A DNA stretch of 64,000 bases from Metabacillus endolithicus (GCF_023078335.1 NZ_CP095550.1:3082001-3146000); one strand, 5' to 3'. Shown: positions 26,861-37,007, counted from the first letter of the stretch. Translations and numbers: made by a program. Notes: a model not told the origin generated them from the sequence alone.

Positions 26861-27982
26861 ATGAAGCGTGTAGAGTTGAGAAACGTAACAAAGTCCTATG
26901 ATGGAAAATCTGATGTGATAAATGAAATTGATGTCACGATTGAACCAGGTGAATTTTTTGTGTTAGTAGGTCCTTCTGGATGTGGAAAAAGCACAATGCT
27001 TCGAATGATTGCTGGGCTTGAGGATATATCGAAAGGAGAGCTATATATTGGTGACGTTCTTTCCAATCAACTACCAGCTAGTCAGCGTAACCTATCAATG
27101 GTGTTCCAAAACTATGCATTATATCCACATCTAAGTGTTGAACAAAATATTACGTTTGGCTTACATACAAAGAAAATTTCAAAATCCGAACAAAAGAAAC
27201 GTTGTATAGAGACGGCGGAAATGCTGGGGTTGTCGGATTTATTAGATCGTAAACCGCGGCAATTATCAGGTGGACAACGACAAAGGGTGGCATTAGCACG
27301 TGCGATTGTGACGCATGCACCGATTTGTTTGATGGATGAGCCTTTATCTAACTTAGATGCAAAGTTAAGGGCGAAAATGAGATCAGAAATCAGACAGATT
27401 CAAAGAAAGCTAGGAATTACGATGGTCTATGTTACACATGATCAAACAGAAGCAATGACAATGGGTGACCGCATGATGATTTTACATAACGGGAAAATTC
27501 AGCAAATTGGTAGGCCAATTGATATCTATAATATTTCAGCAAATACGTTTGTAGCATCCTTTATTGGAGCTCCTCCGATGAATCTCTCGGAAGTCTCAGT
27601 AAGGGACAATTGTTTACAGCTTGATGATCATCGCTCAATTTTACTAGCTAATGAGGTTGCTAGTCTGTTGCCTAAGGATAAGAAGCTAATGGTAGGAGTT
27701 CGTTCTGAGGATGTAAAGCTTGCAAAAGACGGACAGGTGAGCTTTTTCGCTGAGGCTGTGAATGTAGAGGTGCTTGGTACAGAAACTCTCATTACATTTG
27801 AGGTTGGTCATAAGCAGTGGATAGCAAAATGGAACGGACAATGGAACGTTGATATCGGGGAAAGAATACCGTTATACGTTACACCTTCCGATATTTATAT
27901 GTTTGAAGCTGATAGTGGGGAGTGTATATGGCATCAATCTAATAGGTTTGATCAACACACTCTCAAGGAGGCAGTTTTATGA
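26861..27982 (+). CDS. ugpC: Glycerol-3-phosphate ABC transporter ATP-binding protein (UgpC-like)
   Basis: This 373-residue MalK/UgpC-type ATPase has Walker A GPSGCGKST near residue 38, FQNYALYPH Q-loop, signature LSGGQRQRVALARA, Walker B ICLMDEPLSNLDAK and switch TYVTHDQ region, followed by a C-terminal OB/TOBE regulatory domain (about 235-373). The substrate is inferred from context: GlpP upstream, UgpB-type binding protein and GlpQ downstream. Strong site GAGGAGG; its stop overlaps the next start (ATGA). Confidence 0.88.
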   Translation: MKRVELRNVTKSYDGKSDVINEIDVTIEPGEFFVLVGPSGCGKSTMLRMIAGLEDISKGELYIGDVLSNQLPASQRNLSMVFQNYALYPHLSVEQNITFGLHTKKISKSEQKKRCIETAEMLGLSDLLDRKPRQLSGGQRQRVALARAIVTHAPICLMDEPLSNLDAKLRAKMRSEIRQIQRKLGITMVYVTHDQTEAMTMGDRMMILHNGKIQQIGRPIDIYNISANTFVASFIGAPPMNLSEVSVRDNCLQLDDHRSILLANEVASLLPKDKKLMVGVRSEDVKLAKDGQVSFFAEAVNVEVLGTETLITFEVGHKQWIAKWNGQWNVDIGERIPLYVTPSDIYMFEADSGECIWHQSNRFDQHTLKEAVL

Positions 27983-28917
27983 GTAGCTTGCCTGATGTTT
28001 CATCACCTTCGCTTGATATACAAACAAGTTCAAAAGCCAAAAAAAGAGAGTTACCCAACTTGTTAATAGGATTACTTTATCTGGCACCATCTATTATCTT
28101 GTTCGGATTATTTCTTTTTTATCCAATGATACGTACGTTATATCTGAGCTTTTTTTTAACAGATGGACAAGGAGTGCCAATTACGTTTGTAGGCCTTGAA
28201 AACTTCACTTACCTTTTACAGTCTAAGAGCTTTCAACAAAGTCTTAAAGCAACAATACTGTTTGTATTGTACACAGTTCCGCTAGGAGTGGTGATTGCCT
28301 TATTTTTAGCTGTTATTGCTAATGAGAAGGTGAAGGGAATAGGCTTTTTTCGAACGATGTTTTCTTCCACGATGGGAATGAGTGTTGCGGCCTCTTCGGT
28401 TATTTGGATGTTTATGTATAACCCGGCAATAGGAATATTAAATAAATTGGTCACTGCTGTTGGTGGCTCTGAAATCCAGTGGTTACTAGATCCGAAGTAT
28501 GCCCTGTTTTCTGTTGCAGTGTCAACGATTTGGATGAATACAGGATTTGCTTTTCTTATTTTGTTAGGTGGCTTGCAAAATATAGATGATTACTTGTACG
28601 AGAATGCTGAAATAGCAGGAGTAAGCTATTGGTATAAGCTCAGGAAGATAACAATTCCGATGTTATCTCCCACTCTATTTTTCATTGTTACCGTATCGTT
28701 AATCAATGCATTTCAAACCTTTGGTCAGATTGATATTTTAACAAAGGGAGGACCAGTGGAGTCCACAAATGTTATTGTTTATTCCATCTATAAAGATGCC
28801 TTTATAAACTATAATGTTGGATCTGCAAGTGCTCAAGCAACAATTCTTTTCTTCTGTATTTTATTTATTACCATTCTTCAATTTAAGCTTGGGGAACGGA
28901 AGGTGCATTATCAATGA
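27979..28917 (+). CDS. ugpA: Glycerol-3-phosphate ABC transporter permease (UgpA-like)
   Basis: This 312-residue MalF-family permease has six membrane segments after a short hydrophilic N terminus. The EAA loop (ENAEIAGVSYWYKLRKITIPMLSP near residue 210) docks on the ATPase. Its gene overlaps both neighbours by four bases, giving tight coupling. It pairs with the next permease to form the channel. Confidence 0.88.
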   Translation: MSSLPDVSSPSLDIQTSSKAKKRELPNLLIGLLYLAPSIILFGLFLFYPMIRTLYLSFFLTDGQGVPITFVGLENFTYLLQSKSFQQSLKATILFVLYTVPLGVVIALFLAVIANEKVKGIGFFRTMFSSTMGMSVAASSVIWMFMYNPAIGILNKLVTAVGGSEIQWLLDPKYALFSVAVSTIWMNTGFAFLILLGGLQNIDDYLYENAEIAGVSYWYKLRKITIPMLSPTLFFIVTVSLINAFQTFGQIDILTKGGPVESTNVIVYSIYKDAFINYNVGSASAQATILFFCILFITILQFKLGERKVHYQ

Positions 28918-29726
28918 GGAGTCTGAAAAAGATCGTCTTATATATATTGTTAATTATTTCAGTTATTTTTATGGTATTTCCAATTTTTTATGCATTCATG
29001 ATCAGTTTTATGCAAGGAGGAGAGGTGCTCAAAGGTAATCTAATCCCTAATAGTCTTACTTTAGAAAACTATAAATCTGCTTTTGAAAAGGTTCCTCTTC
29101 TTCAATATCTTTGGAACAGCTTTTATGTGTCAACTGTTGTTATGGTAGGCCAAATAATTGTGTCCAGCCTGGCGGCATTTGCTTTTGTGTTTATATCCTT
29201 TAAAGGAAGAGAGCTTATCTTCTTCTTATTTATCTCAACAATGATGATTCCTTGGGAAGCAACAATGGTTCCGAATTTCATAACGATTCAAAAACTAGGT
29301 TGGCTGAATTCCTATTCTAGTCTTACCATTCCCTTTTTCGCATTAGCCTTCGGAACTTTCTTGTTAAGACAACAATTCAAAACAATACCTAAGGAGTTGT
29401 ATGAAGCCTCACAGGTTGCTGGAATAAGTCGTTTTCGCTTCTTTTGGAACGTTGTTTTACCAGTTTCAAAAACAAGCTTAATTACATTAGGAATCTATAG
29501 CTTTTTAACCACCTGGAATATGTACCTATGGCCTCTGCTTGTCACAAACAACGAAAGTGTTCGTACGGTACAAATTGGTTTAAAACAGCTGCAGTCACAA
29601 GAAATTTCAACCGAATGGGGGGTGGTGATGGCAGCAGTCGTTGTAGTTATTCTTCCAACACTTATTTTATTGTTTATTGGTCAAAAGCGTCTTCAGAGTG
29701 GACTTACTCAAGGTGCAATTAAGTAA
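28914..29726 (+). CDS. ugpE: Glycerol-3-phosphate ABC transporter permease (UgpE-like)
   Basis: This 270-residue MalG/UgpE-family permease has six membrane segments, with the EAA loop ELYEASQVAGISRFRFFWNVVLP near residue 165 and the family PWEATMVPNF loop. It is the second half of the heterodimeric channel. The start overlaps the ugpA stop and the binding-protein gene follows after 23 bases. Confidence 0.88.
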   Translation: MRSLKKIVLYILLIISVIFMVFPIFYAFMISFMQGGEVLKGNLIPNSLTLENYKSAFEKVPLLQYLWNSFYVSTVVMVGQIIVSSLAAFAFVFISFKGRELIFFLFISTMMIPWEATMVPNFITIQKLGWLNSYSSLTIPFFALAFGTFLLRQQFKTIPKELYEASQVAGISRFRFFWNVVLPVSKTSLITLGIYSFLTTWNMYLWPLLVTNNESVRTVQIGLKQLQSQEISTEWGVVMAAVVVVILPTLILLFIGQKRLQSGLTQGAIK

Positions 29727-29749
29727 AGAATATTAAGGAGGACTTATTC

Positions 29750-31128
29750 ATGAAGAAAAAATTTCTAATTATTTTATCTGCTTTGTTTTTATTACTATTA
29801 GGAGCTTGTTCAAGTTCAAGCACGAATTCTTCTGGTGCAAAATCAGAAGCTGAAGGTACAGAAGGGACAGAAACTGAGGAAACCTCAGAAAAGCAAGAAG
29901 TAGTGTTTTGGCATGCGATGAGTGGAGATCTTGAAACAGTATTAAATGATATTGTTGCTGATTTTAATGAATCTCAAGATAATATTGAAGTAAAACCGGT
30001 TTTCCAAGGTACATATGAAGAGGCATTAACAAAGTTCAACACTGTTGCAGGTACGGAGGATGCTCCGACAATTATGCAGACATTTGAAGTTGGAACAAAG
30101 TATATGATTGATAGTGGCCATGTTCAGCCTGTACAAAAATTTATTGATGAAGAAAATTATGATACATCACAATGGGATAAAACATTTCTAATTACTATAC
30201 AGTCGATGGCGAGCAATATTCTATGCCATTTAATTCATCAACACCAGTCTTGATTTATAATAAGGATGCGTTTAAAGAAGCTGGATTAGATCCTGAGAAA
30301 GCACCGATGACATATAGTGAACTGAAAGATGCTGCGAAAAAATTAACAAAAGCAGATGGCGGAGAAACAAGTCAATACGGATTCTCTATTCTTAATTATG
30401 GTTGGTTCTTTGAAGAGATGCTAGCAGAACAAGGTGGTCATTACGTTGATAATGAAAACGGTCGTTCCGGAAATGCAACAAAGGCTACATTTAATGATGA
30501 ATTGGGGTTAAATGTATTTAACTTAATTTCAGATATGTACAATGAAGGTACATTTTATAATGTAGGACAAAACTGGGATGATATGCGTGCGGCATTCCAA
30601 TCAGGGAAAATGACGATGTATTTAGACTCTTCAGCTGGTGTAAAAACAATTGTAGATAATGCTGATTTTGAAGTTGGCGTTTCATATCTTCCAATTCCTG
30701 ATGATGCTGAAAGAAATGGAGTTATTATTGGTGGAGCATCAGTTTGGATGTCAAGTGGTATTGATGAAGAAAAACAAAAGGCTGCGTGGGAATTTATGAA
30801 ATATCTAACTACTCCTGAGGTTCAAGCAGATTGGCATGTGAAAACTGGTTATTTCGCAATTAATCCTGCTGCATATGAACAGGACGTTGTAAAACAAGAA
30901 TGGGAAAAATACCCACAACTTAAAGTAACAGTTGATCAATTACGTGATACAAAGACTAATACAGCTACACAAGGAGCACTGATATCTGTATTCCCTGAAT
31001 CAAGACAAAAAGTTGTAACAGCAATGGAGAACTTATATCAAGGAATGGATCCGAAGGAAGCTCTTGATCAAGCTGCTGAAGAAACAAACCGTGCATTAGA
31101 GGTTGCCAATAAAAAGCAAGGAAACTAA
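29750..31128 (+). pseudogene. ugpB: Glycerol-3-phosphate-type ABC substrate-binding lipoprotein (UgpB-like), frameshifted
   Basis: This extracellular lipoprotein has a signal peptide with lipobox LLGACS, an acidic low-complexity linker, then a family-1 binding protein starting VVFWHAMSGDLETVLNDIV, as in UgpB. One base is missing near 30188: restoring it gives the conserved NYYTVDGEQYSMPFNSST path into the second frame. The corrected protein is 459 residues. Gln/Trp/Tyr-rich segments typical of UgpB are present. Ligands are probably glycerol-3-phosphate or glycerophosphodiesters, given glpP and glpQ on either side. Probably intact in the organism. Confidence 0.85.
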
Positions 31129-31180
31129 TGAACATTAGGTATTTTAAAGTAAGAGTAGAGTGTTATTTACCACCTCTTTC

Positions 31181-31217
31181 GACCCTTGAAGGAAATTCTC
31201 TTCCGGGGTCTTTTTTT
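31181..31217 (+). terminator. Terminator between ugpB and glpQ
   Basis: GACCCTTGAAG pairs with CTTCCGGGGTC (two G-T pairs), then seven T. It lies 30 bases before glpQ and may be a second site of GlpP control or a simple attenuator. Confidence 0.75.
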
Positions 31218-31246
31218 AGAGATTACTAGAATATAGGAGATCGGAT

Positions 31247-31975
31247 ATGAGTAATAAAGTAGAAATTTTTGCACATCGTGGGCTAAGTGGACTGTACCCG
31301 GAAAACACAATGGCTGCATTTAAAGCAGCAGTGGAAGTAGGAGCACATGGTATCGAATTAGATGTACAAATGTCACAGGATGGAGAACTTGTCGTAATTC
31401 ATGACGAAAAAATTGAAAGAACAACGAATGGAGTGGGATATGTTAAGGATTTAACATTAAATAGATTAAAACAATATGATGCAGGAAGCTGGTTTCATGC
31501 TGACTTCAAAAATGAAAATATTCCTACACTTAATGAAGTGTTAGAGTGGGTAAAGACACTTCCGTATAAACTGATTGTTAACATTGAATTGAAAAATGAT
31601 AGAATTGATTATGAAAAACTTGAGGAAAAGGTGTTACGGTTAATTCATGAGCTGAATCTGCACCAACAATGCATTTTATCTTCATTTAACAGAGACAGCT
31701 TGAGGAGAATCTATGAGATTGATCATAATATAGAAACAGCTTTACTATTTCAAGGTGTACCAACTGATGTTTTAAGTATAGCCAAAAACCTCCATGTACA
31801 AGGTCTTCATTGTGAAGCAGTATTTGCGCAGTCAATTTTAGGAAGAAAAGCAAGCCTGGCAGGTTATCCAATTAGAGTCTACACAATAAATACTTTAGAG
31901 GGTTTTCATTCGCTAGAGAATACAAATGTTTCCGTTGTTATGACTGATTTCCCGCAGATGTTTCTCTCATTATGA
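31247..31975 (+). CDS. glpQ: Glycerophosphodiester phosphodiesterase
   Basis: This 242-residue enzyme hydrolyses glycerophosphodiesters to glycerol-3-phosphate and an alcohol. The GDPD catalytic motif is intact: AHRGLSGLYPENT (His12, Arg13), ELDVQMSQDGELVVIHD (metal-binding Glu/Asp and second His) and later NIELKND. No signal peptide is seen, so it acts in the cytoplasm on imported diesters, unlike secreted GlpQ. Its place after the ugp genes fits a scavenging pathway for phospholipid head groups or teichoic-acid fragments. Confidence 0.9.
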   Translation: MSNKVEIFAHRGLSGLYPENTMAAFKAAVEVGAHGIELDVQMSQDGELVVIHDEKIERTTNGVGYVKDLTLNRLKQYDAGSWFHADFKNENIPTLNEVLEWVKTLPYKLIVNIELKNDRIDYEKLEEKVLRLIHELNLHQQCILSSFNRDSLRRIYEIDHNIETALLFQGVPTDVLSIAKNLHVQGLHCEAVFAQSILGRKASLAGYPIRVYTINTLEGFHSLENTNVSVVMTDFPQMFLSL

Positions 31976-32350
31976 GGGGATGGTATTCTTGTAGTCTATT
32001 ACTATTGTGAGAAATTTATTACAAAAATATAATTATTTTTTTCTTCATGGTAAAAAAGTATAATTATTATTTTAGAATATCATATTTATCGGATTTTCTC
32101 TCAATAGTATTTTAAGGATTACTTATGTTAAACTAGTTGAAGTTATCTTGGTTATGCTATTTTAATGGTGTTTATCATCATATATATCCGGGTTGAACTA
32201 AATGTTAGAACACATGGTATTTTAAATTACTTTATTATAATAAAATAAAATGTGAGATTACCTAACATTGCTATTGTGTTATATGGAGATATTGATTATA
32301 ATTTTAAAAGATAGAAAATTCAGCTTTTTATAAAAAAGGGGGTTTTGTTT
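31976..32350. other. 375-bp AT-rich intergenic region
   Basis: It holds no plausible gene on either strand. It presumably contains the promoter of the sodium/alanine symporter. Several AT-rich near-consensus -10 boxes occur (for example TTATAATAAAATAAAAT near 32231-32250), but I cannot choose between them. No strong hairpin is seen. Confidence 0.4.
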
Positions 32351-33805
32351 ATGGAGGGATTTGTTACTGCCTTAAACAGTGTCTTGTGGAGCACACCAGT
32401 AATTTATATTTTACTAGGTGTGGGATTGTTGTTTTCTATTTTAACTCGTTTTCTACAAGTAAGACACATTAAGGAAATGGTTAGGCTTATGTTTCAAGGT
32501 AAAAGCTCAGAAGCTGGGGTATCCTCTTTCCAGGCACTTGCGATCGCACTTTCTGGACGTGTAGGAACAGGAAATATTGCCGGGGTAGCTACCGCAATTG
32601 CTTTCGGTGGTCCTGGAGCAGTATTTTGGATGTGGGCAATCGCTTTTATCGGGGCATCAAGTGCATTTATTGAGTCAACACTAGCTCAGATTTACAAAGT
32701 GAAACAAGATGGTCAATATCGTGGGGGCCCTGCTTATTTCATTGAAAAAGGAATTGGTTGGAAATGGTTTGCTGTTCTTTTTGCATTTGCAGCATTAATT
32801 GCAATGGCGATTTTAATGCCAGGTGTACAATCTAACTCAATTGCACTTGGGATGGAAAATGCATTTGGAATTCCTAAAGCAGTTACTGGTCTTGCAGTTG
32901 TTGTACTTCTAGCGGTTATTATCTTCGGTGGAGTTAAAAGAATCGCCAATGCAGCTCAAATCATTGTGCCATTTATGGCGATTGGTTATATTGTTTTATC
33001 ACTTATTATTATTCTTATGAATATTACAGAGTTACCTGCAGTTATTTCTCTTATTTTCCGAAGCGCATTTGCGTTAGATTCAGCTTTTGGTGGACTAATT
33101 GGTATGGCTATTGCTTGGGGAGTAAAACGTGGTATTTACTCTAATGAAGCTGGTCAAGGTACTGGTCCTCATATGGCAGCAGCAGCAGAGGTTTCTCACC
33201 CTGCTAAGCAAGGTTTAGTTCAAGCTTTTTCTGTTTATATTGACACGTTATTTGTATGTTCAGCAACAGCATTTATGATTTTATTCACTGGTATGTATAA
33301 TACTGAAGCACCTGATGGTTCGTTTATCGTTAACAATCTAGAGGGAATTGAAGCAGGTCCTGGTTATACGCAAGCAGCAATTGATAGTGTTATTCCTGGA
33401 TTTGGTGCAGGATTTGTAGCGATTGCATTATTCTTCTTTGCTTTTACAACGATTATGGCTTACTACTATATTGCTGAAACAAATATTGCTTACCTTATCC
33501 GTGGAAAGAACAGTAAACTTCCAATGCTTCTTTTAAAAGTTATTCTTTTAGGAGCAACATTCTACGGAGCAGTTAAAACGGCAAGCTTAGCATGGGCTCT
33601 AGGTGATGTTGGATTAGGAATTATGGTATGGCTAAACGTTATTGCGATATTAATACTTGCAAAACCAGCATTACTAGCGCTTAAAGATTATGAGCAACAG
33701 AGAAAAGAAGGAAAAGACCCTGTCTTCGATCCGAAAGCATTAGGCATTAAGAATGCTGACTATTGGGAAACTGAATACAAGAAGGATCAAGATCAAGCGT
33801 CGTGA
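32351..33805 (+). CDS. Sodium:alanine symporter, AGCS family
   Basis: This 484-residue secondary transporter imports alanine or glycine with Na+. It has about eleven membrane segments and the family signature GRVGTGNIAGVATAIAFGGPGAVFWMW near residue 70, with the second motif GVKRGIYSNEAGQGTGPHMAAAAEVSHP near residue 255. The length is typical. ATG 32351 is nine bases behind AAGGGGG; the TTG six bases earlier is too close. B. subtilis has several paralogues (AlsT, YflA, YrbD, GlnT) and I cannot tell which is the orthologue. Confidence 0.9.
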   Translation: MEGFVTALNSVLWSTPVIYILLGVGLLFSILTRFLQVRHIKEMVRLMFQGKSSEAGVSSFQALAIALSGRVGTGNIAGVATAIAFGGPGAVFWMWAIAFIGASSAFIESTLAQIYKVKQDGQYRGGPAYFIEKGIGWKWFAVLFAFAALIAMAILMPGVQSNSIALGMENAFGIPKAVTGLAVVVLLAVIIFGGVKRIANAAQIIVPFMAIGYIVLSLIIILMNITELPAVISLIFRSAFALDSAFGGLIGMAIAWGVKRGIYSNEAGQGTGPHMAAAAEVSHPAKQGLVQAFSVYIDTLFVCSATAFMILFTGMYNTEAPDGSFIVNNLEGIEAGPGYTQAAIDSVIPGFGAGFVAIALFFFAFTTIMAYYYIAETNIAYLIRGKNSKLPMLLLKVILLGATFYGAVKTASLAWALGDVGLGIMVWLNVIAILILAKPALLALKDYEQQRKEGKDPVFDPKALGIKNADYWETEYKKDQDQAS

Positions 33806-33810
33806 GGAAA

Positions 33811-33838
33811 AGGCTAACCATTTGGTTGGCCTTTTTTT
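33811..33838 (+). terminator. Rho-independent terminator
   Basis: AGGCTAACC, loop ATTT, GGTTGGCCT then T7. It ends the symporter transcript. Confidence 0.85.
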
Positions 33839-33856
33839 GGTGCCTGTCACTACCCG
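33839..33856 (-). repeat. Dispersed 18-bp repeat, copy 2 (inverted)
   Basis: GGTGCCTGTCACTACCCG, the reverse complement of the element at 3810-3827 with one mismatch. It lies directly after a terminator. Confidence 0.6.
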
Positions 33857-33926
33857 AATTATGTCGAATTAAAATAAGATAATTGTACATATTAAAAATG
33901 AAATTGCTGTAAGGAGGGGTACACTA

Positions 33927-34082
33927 ATGTCTAAAGAAGGCAGACAGAATTCAGAACAATCAAGTATGCAAATTGCCAAGCAACAAGGGAAAAATGATAT
34001 TGAATTTGGTACAGATGTTCAGGTAGGAAATAGTCAACACCAGAGCCAAAAGAAAAGTGGTAGACAGGTAAACAAAAAATAA
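33927..34082 (+). CDS. Small hydrophilic protein, gamma-type SASP-like, 51 aa
   Basis: A short frame begins MSKEGRQNSEQSS and has a very strong binding site (AAGGAGGGG, seven bases before ATG 33927) and its own terminator. It is rich in Gln, Lys, Ser and Asn and lacks Cys, Trp and hydrophobic stretches. The segment KQQGKNDIEFGTD resembles the EFGTE repeats of gamma-type small acid-soluble spore proteins, so storage in the spore core is a reasonable guess. The similarity is short, so I am not sure. Confidence 0.6.
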   Translation: MSKEGRQNSEQSSMQIAKQQGKNDIEFGTDVQVGNSQHQSQKKSGRQVNKK

Positions 34083-34095
34083 ATTGAAACTAAAA

Positions 34096-34125
34096 GAAGC
34101 AGCTAATTAATTAGTTAGCTGCTTT
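34096..34125. terminator. Bidirectional terminator
   Basis: GAAGCAGCTAA, loop TTAATTAG, TTAGCTGCTTTC. It lies between the small gene and the convergent Ytr-like operon. Confidence 0.8.
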
Positions 34126-34133
34126 CTTGGGTT

Positions 34134-36130
34134 CTATTTCAATTTTCCCTTCATCTCATCTGTCATGTACTGATCAGGAATAGAACCATACCATTCATTT
34201 CCGTCTTTTAAAATGAGTTTCACATAATAAGTATGATCTGATGAATACTCAGTAAAATGGCGGATAATTGTTTTTAAAGACTCATTATCAGTTATTGTCG
34301 CATGCTTTTGCCCAGTTTTATAATACTCTTCTGCTGAGAACATTTCTTCAGCTGGGTTTTGAGGGGTTACAATTGTCATTTCAGCTTCTTTAATATCGTT
34401 AGCATCAATGCGTGCATCTTCTAAATAATCATGTTCATCTAGCCAGTTCGTAACATTTTCGTACGACTTCTTCCAATCAATTGAATAGCCATCAAATATA
34501 TGTTCTTCGTTATTGTTCCGCTTATACTCTATGTCAATATATGCCCAAGGAGAAGCAGGCTTACAAGATCTTCAATAGATTGAGAGAGGATATCCTTTTC
34601 TATTTCTCTTCTAAACTCATCAATTTCTTTTTTGTCTGAAATTGTAATCGTGTTAACATGATGACCAGGACCAACTGGATTAATTCTAATGTTTAAAATA
34701 TCTTTTCTTTGCACTTGGTAGAATTCTGGCTGATTAACAAGATAACCCTCCGATTCCATGACAGGTGTAAGATGTTTTTGGAATGCATCAGCAGGTAATT
34801 GATACTCACGTGTAAATTGTTTACCGTTTTTCATTCGGTAAGTAATGAATCCTTGTACTTTGTTTACATCTGAATACTTCTGTGATTCAATAAAATCTTT
34901 TTGATTAATAATTTCTTCATGCAGGTTCCTAACGTCTTGGATAAAAAGCTTATTATCCGAAAATGGATCAATTTCGTTCCTTATCAATTCTTGCATATCA
35001 TATTTATTACCGAAGTACACTTCCTCGATTTGATCCATTCTAGGAAGATTCGCTTCATAATTGATTAAGTCTGTTTTAATTCCTAGTAGTACAACGATAA
35101 AAACAACACTATAAATAATAATGCCTGTAAAGAAATGGAGACGAAGAATACGCCATGTTTTGAGTAAAACCATTTCAGCTACCGTATAGCCAATTAATGC
35201 TCCGATAATATAGCCAAAAATAATCCAATTCCTATTAAGATCTCCAGTAGCAGAAAAATAACTGCCACCTAAAATCATACTGCAGAATGTTACTCCATAT
35301 TTAAAGATCGGTTTTAAGAAAGAAAAGGCAATAACATCAGTTGCCCGTTCTAGCTGTCTTAATTTGTATAAGACTAAACCAATAACAAAAAAGAACACCG
35401 TAAAAATAATATAGATCATGATTTCAAGTGTTGAATATGGTTGAGGTTCATCCCAGGTTCCAACAAATCGTAGAAATGGAGATAGGTACATAAGCTTTTC
35501 TTCTATAGAGGCTGTCGTAAAACCAAAGAGAAGAAAGGATAGATTATAAGTAACCATCGTAACCATACCAATTGGTAAAAACAGAAAAATATAAGTTAAA
35601 ATTGCCTGTACAGTCGACATTCCTGTGATAAAGCCAACTGCAATGGAAAATGAAAACATCATGCATGTTAATAAAGTAACTACACCGAACCATGACAATA
35701 GATCTAAAACTGTTAAGATTCCCGAAAACCCTTCAATTGTATTTGTTACAAAGTACGTAATAACAGCAGTTAATATAATAGGTACAATTAGTAGAAGTAG
35801 TCCGCTTATTACATGACTGAAGTACAGTGTTTCTCTTCTAATTGGAAGGCTATGGACCATATCTACTGAAGCTTCGTTTTGGATGTAGCGGAACAGTAAT
35901 AATCCGGCAGCTACTGGGACTGCAAAGTATAGAACAATTTGTATCTCTGGATTCACCATTAGATAATTTTTATAATCTGTGAAAATGACATATTTTCTAG
36001 ATGCGATTTGAAGGAGGCCAAGTGGTAGTGTAAATAATAGACTGACTAAGTAGACAAGGCTAATCCATCCAAATTGTCTGAAGTCTTGCTTGACTACAGC
36101 ATTTTTATAGAAGGATTTTCTCGATTTCAT
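34134..36130 (-). pseudogene. ABC transporter permease with C-terminal DUF6449-type domain (Ytr-like), frameshifted
   Basis: This is a membrane component of an ABC-2 transporter: about nine membrane segments in residues 20-370 followed by an extracytoplasmic C-terminal region of roughly 290 residues. One base is missing near 34560-34563 (GTAAGCC for GTAAAGCC); across it the frame resumes as KPASPWAYIDIEYKRNN and runs to the stop at 34134. The corrected length is 665 residues. It is read with a GntR regulator and an ATPase whose gene overlaps its start, as in the B. subtilis ytr operon, which responds to lipid II-binding antibiotics. Start ATG 36130 with GGAGG nine bases before. Confidence 0.75.
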
Positions 36131-37007
36131 AACCCACATCCTCCATTTCATAAATGAATATTTCCTCTAATGTTAGTGGCAATAAATCATAAAGCAAAAC
36201 ATCTGTTGAATGGATGATTTTGCTGATTTTTTCTTCACTACCTCGAACAATTAAAAGAGAAACGCTTCCTCGTTTTTCATAATGTAAAATATTTAGCTGA
36301 TTTAATAGATGCTCCTCATGTGTAGGGTCAGCTAAAGCTAGTTGAACCTTGTGTGTATCAGATTTTAGGTCATCTATTTCTTTTTCGATCATGATTTTTC
36401 CCTTATGCATAATCCCCACATGATCACATAAGTCCTCAATTTCTCGAAGGTTATGAGAAGAAATAATAATCGTCATTTCTCTTTCAGCTACATCTTGAAA
36501 TAATAGATTTTTAATTTTTTGCCTCATAACAGGATCGAGTCCGTCAATTGGTTCATCGAGAATCATGACATCAGGCATAGCTGATAAAGCCAGCCAAAAG
36601 GCTACTTGCCTCTTCATTCCTTTAGATAATCGATGTACCTTTTTATTTAAACCGATATTAAACGCTGAACTTAGCTGCTCAAAACGTTTCTGGTTCCATT
36701 TTGGATAATACTCTCTATATTGAGATGCCATTTGTGCTACTGTTGCTTGTGGGAAAAAATAAAGAACATCCGGGATAAAGATAACCCTTTCCTTTACTTG
36801 TACATGTTCGTATGAGGGTATATCATCAATCAGAATACTTCCCTTATCAGCTCTATTAATGCCTGCGATTATTTTTAAAAGTGAGGTTTTACCGGCTCCA
36901 TTAGAGCCTAACAATCCATAGATTGATCCTTTTTTAACATGAAGGGTAAGGTCATCTACAGCAAGGTGATCATTATATTTTTTACTTATGGAATTTACCT
37001 GAATCAT
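36105..37007 (-). CDS. ABC transporter ATP-binding protein (YtrB-like)
   Basis: This 300-residue ATPase has Walker A GSNGAGKTS near residue 38, signature RLSKGMKRQ, Walker B VMILDEPIDGLDP and switch histidine in IISSHNL. The last 80 residues form an accessory domain. It overlaps the GntR gene by 26 bases and the permease by 26 bases, so translation of the operon is coupled. The pairing with a short GntR regulator is characteristic of YtrA-YtrB systems for cell-envelope stress. Confidence 0.85.
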   Translation of the reverse strand: MIQVNSISKKYNDHLAVDDLTLHVKKGSIYGLLGSNGAGKTSLLKIIAGINRADKGSILIDDIPSYEHVQVKERVIFIPDVLYFFPQATVAQMASQYREYYPKWNQKRFEQLSSAFNIGLNKKVHRLSKGMKRQVAFWLALSAMPDVMILDEPIDGLDPVMRQKIKNLLFQDVAEREMTIIISSHNLREIEDLCDHVGIMHKGKIMIEKEIDDLKSDTHKVQLALADPTHEEHLLNQLNILHYEKRGSVSLLIVRGSEEKISKIIHSTDVLLYDLLPLTLEEIFIYEMEDVGYEIEKILL

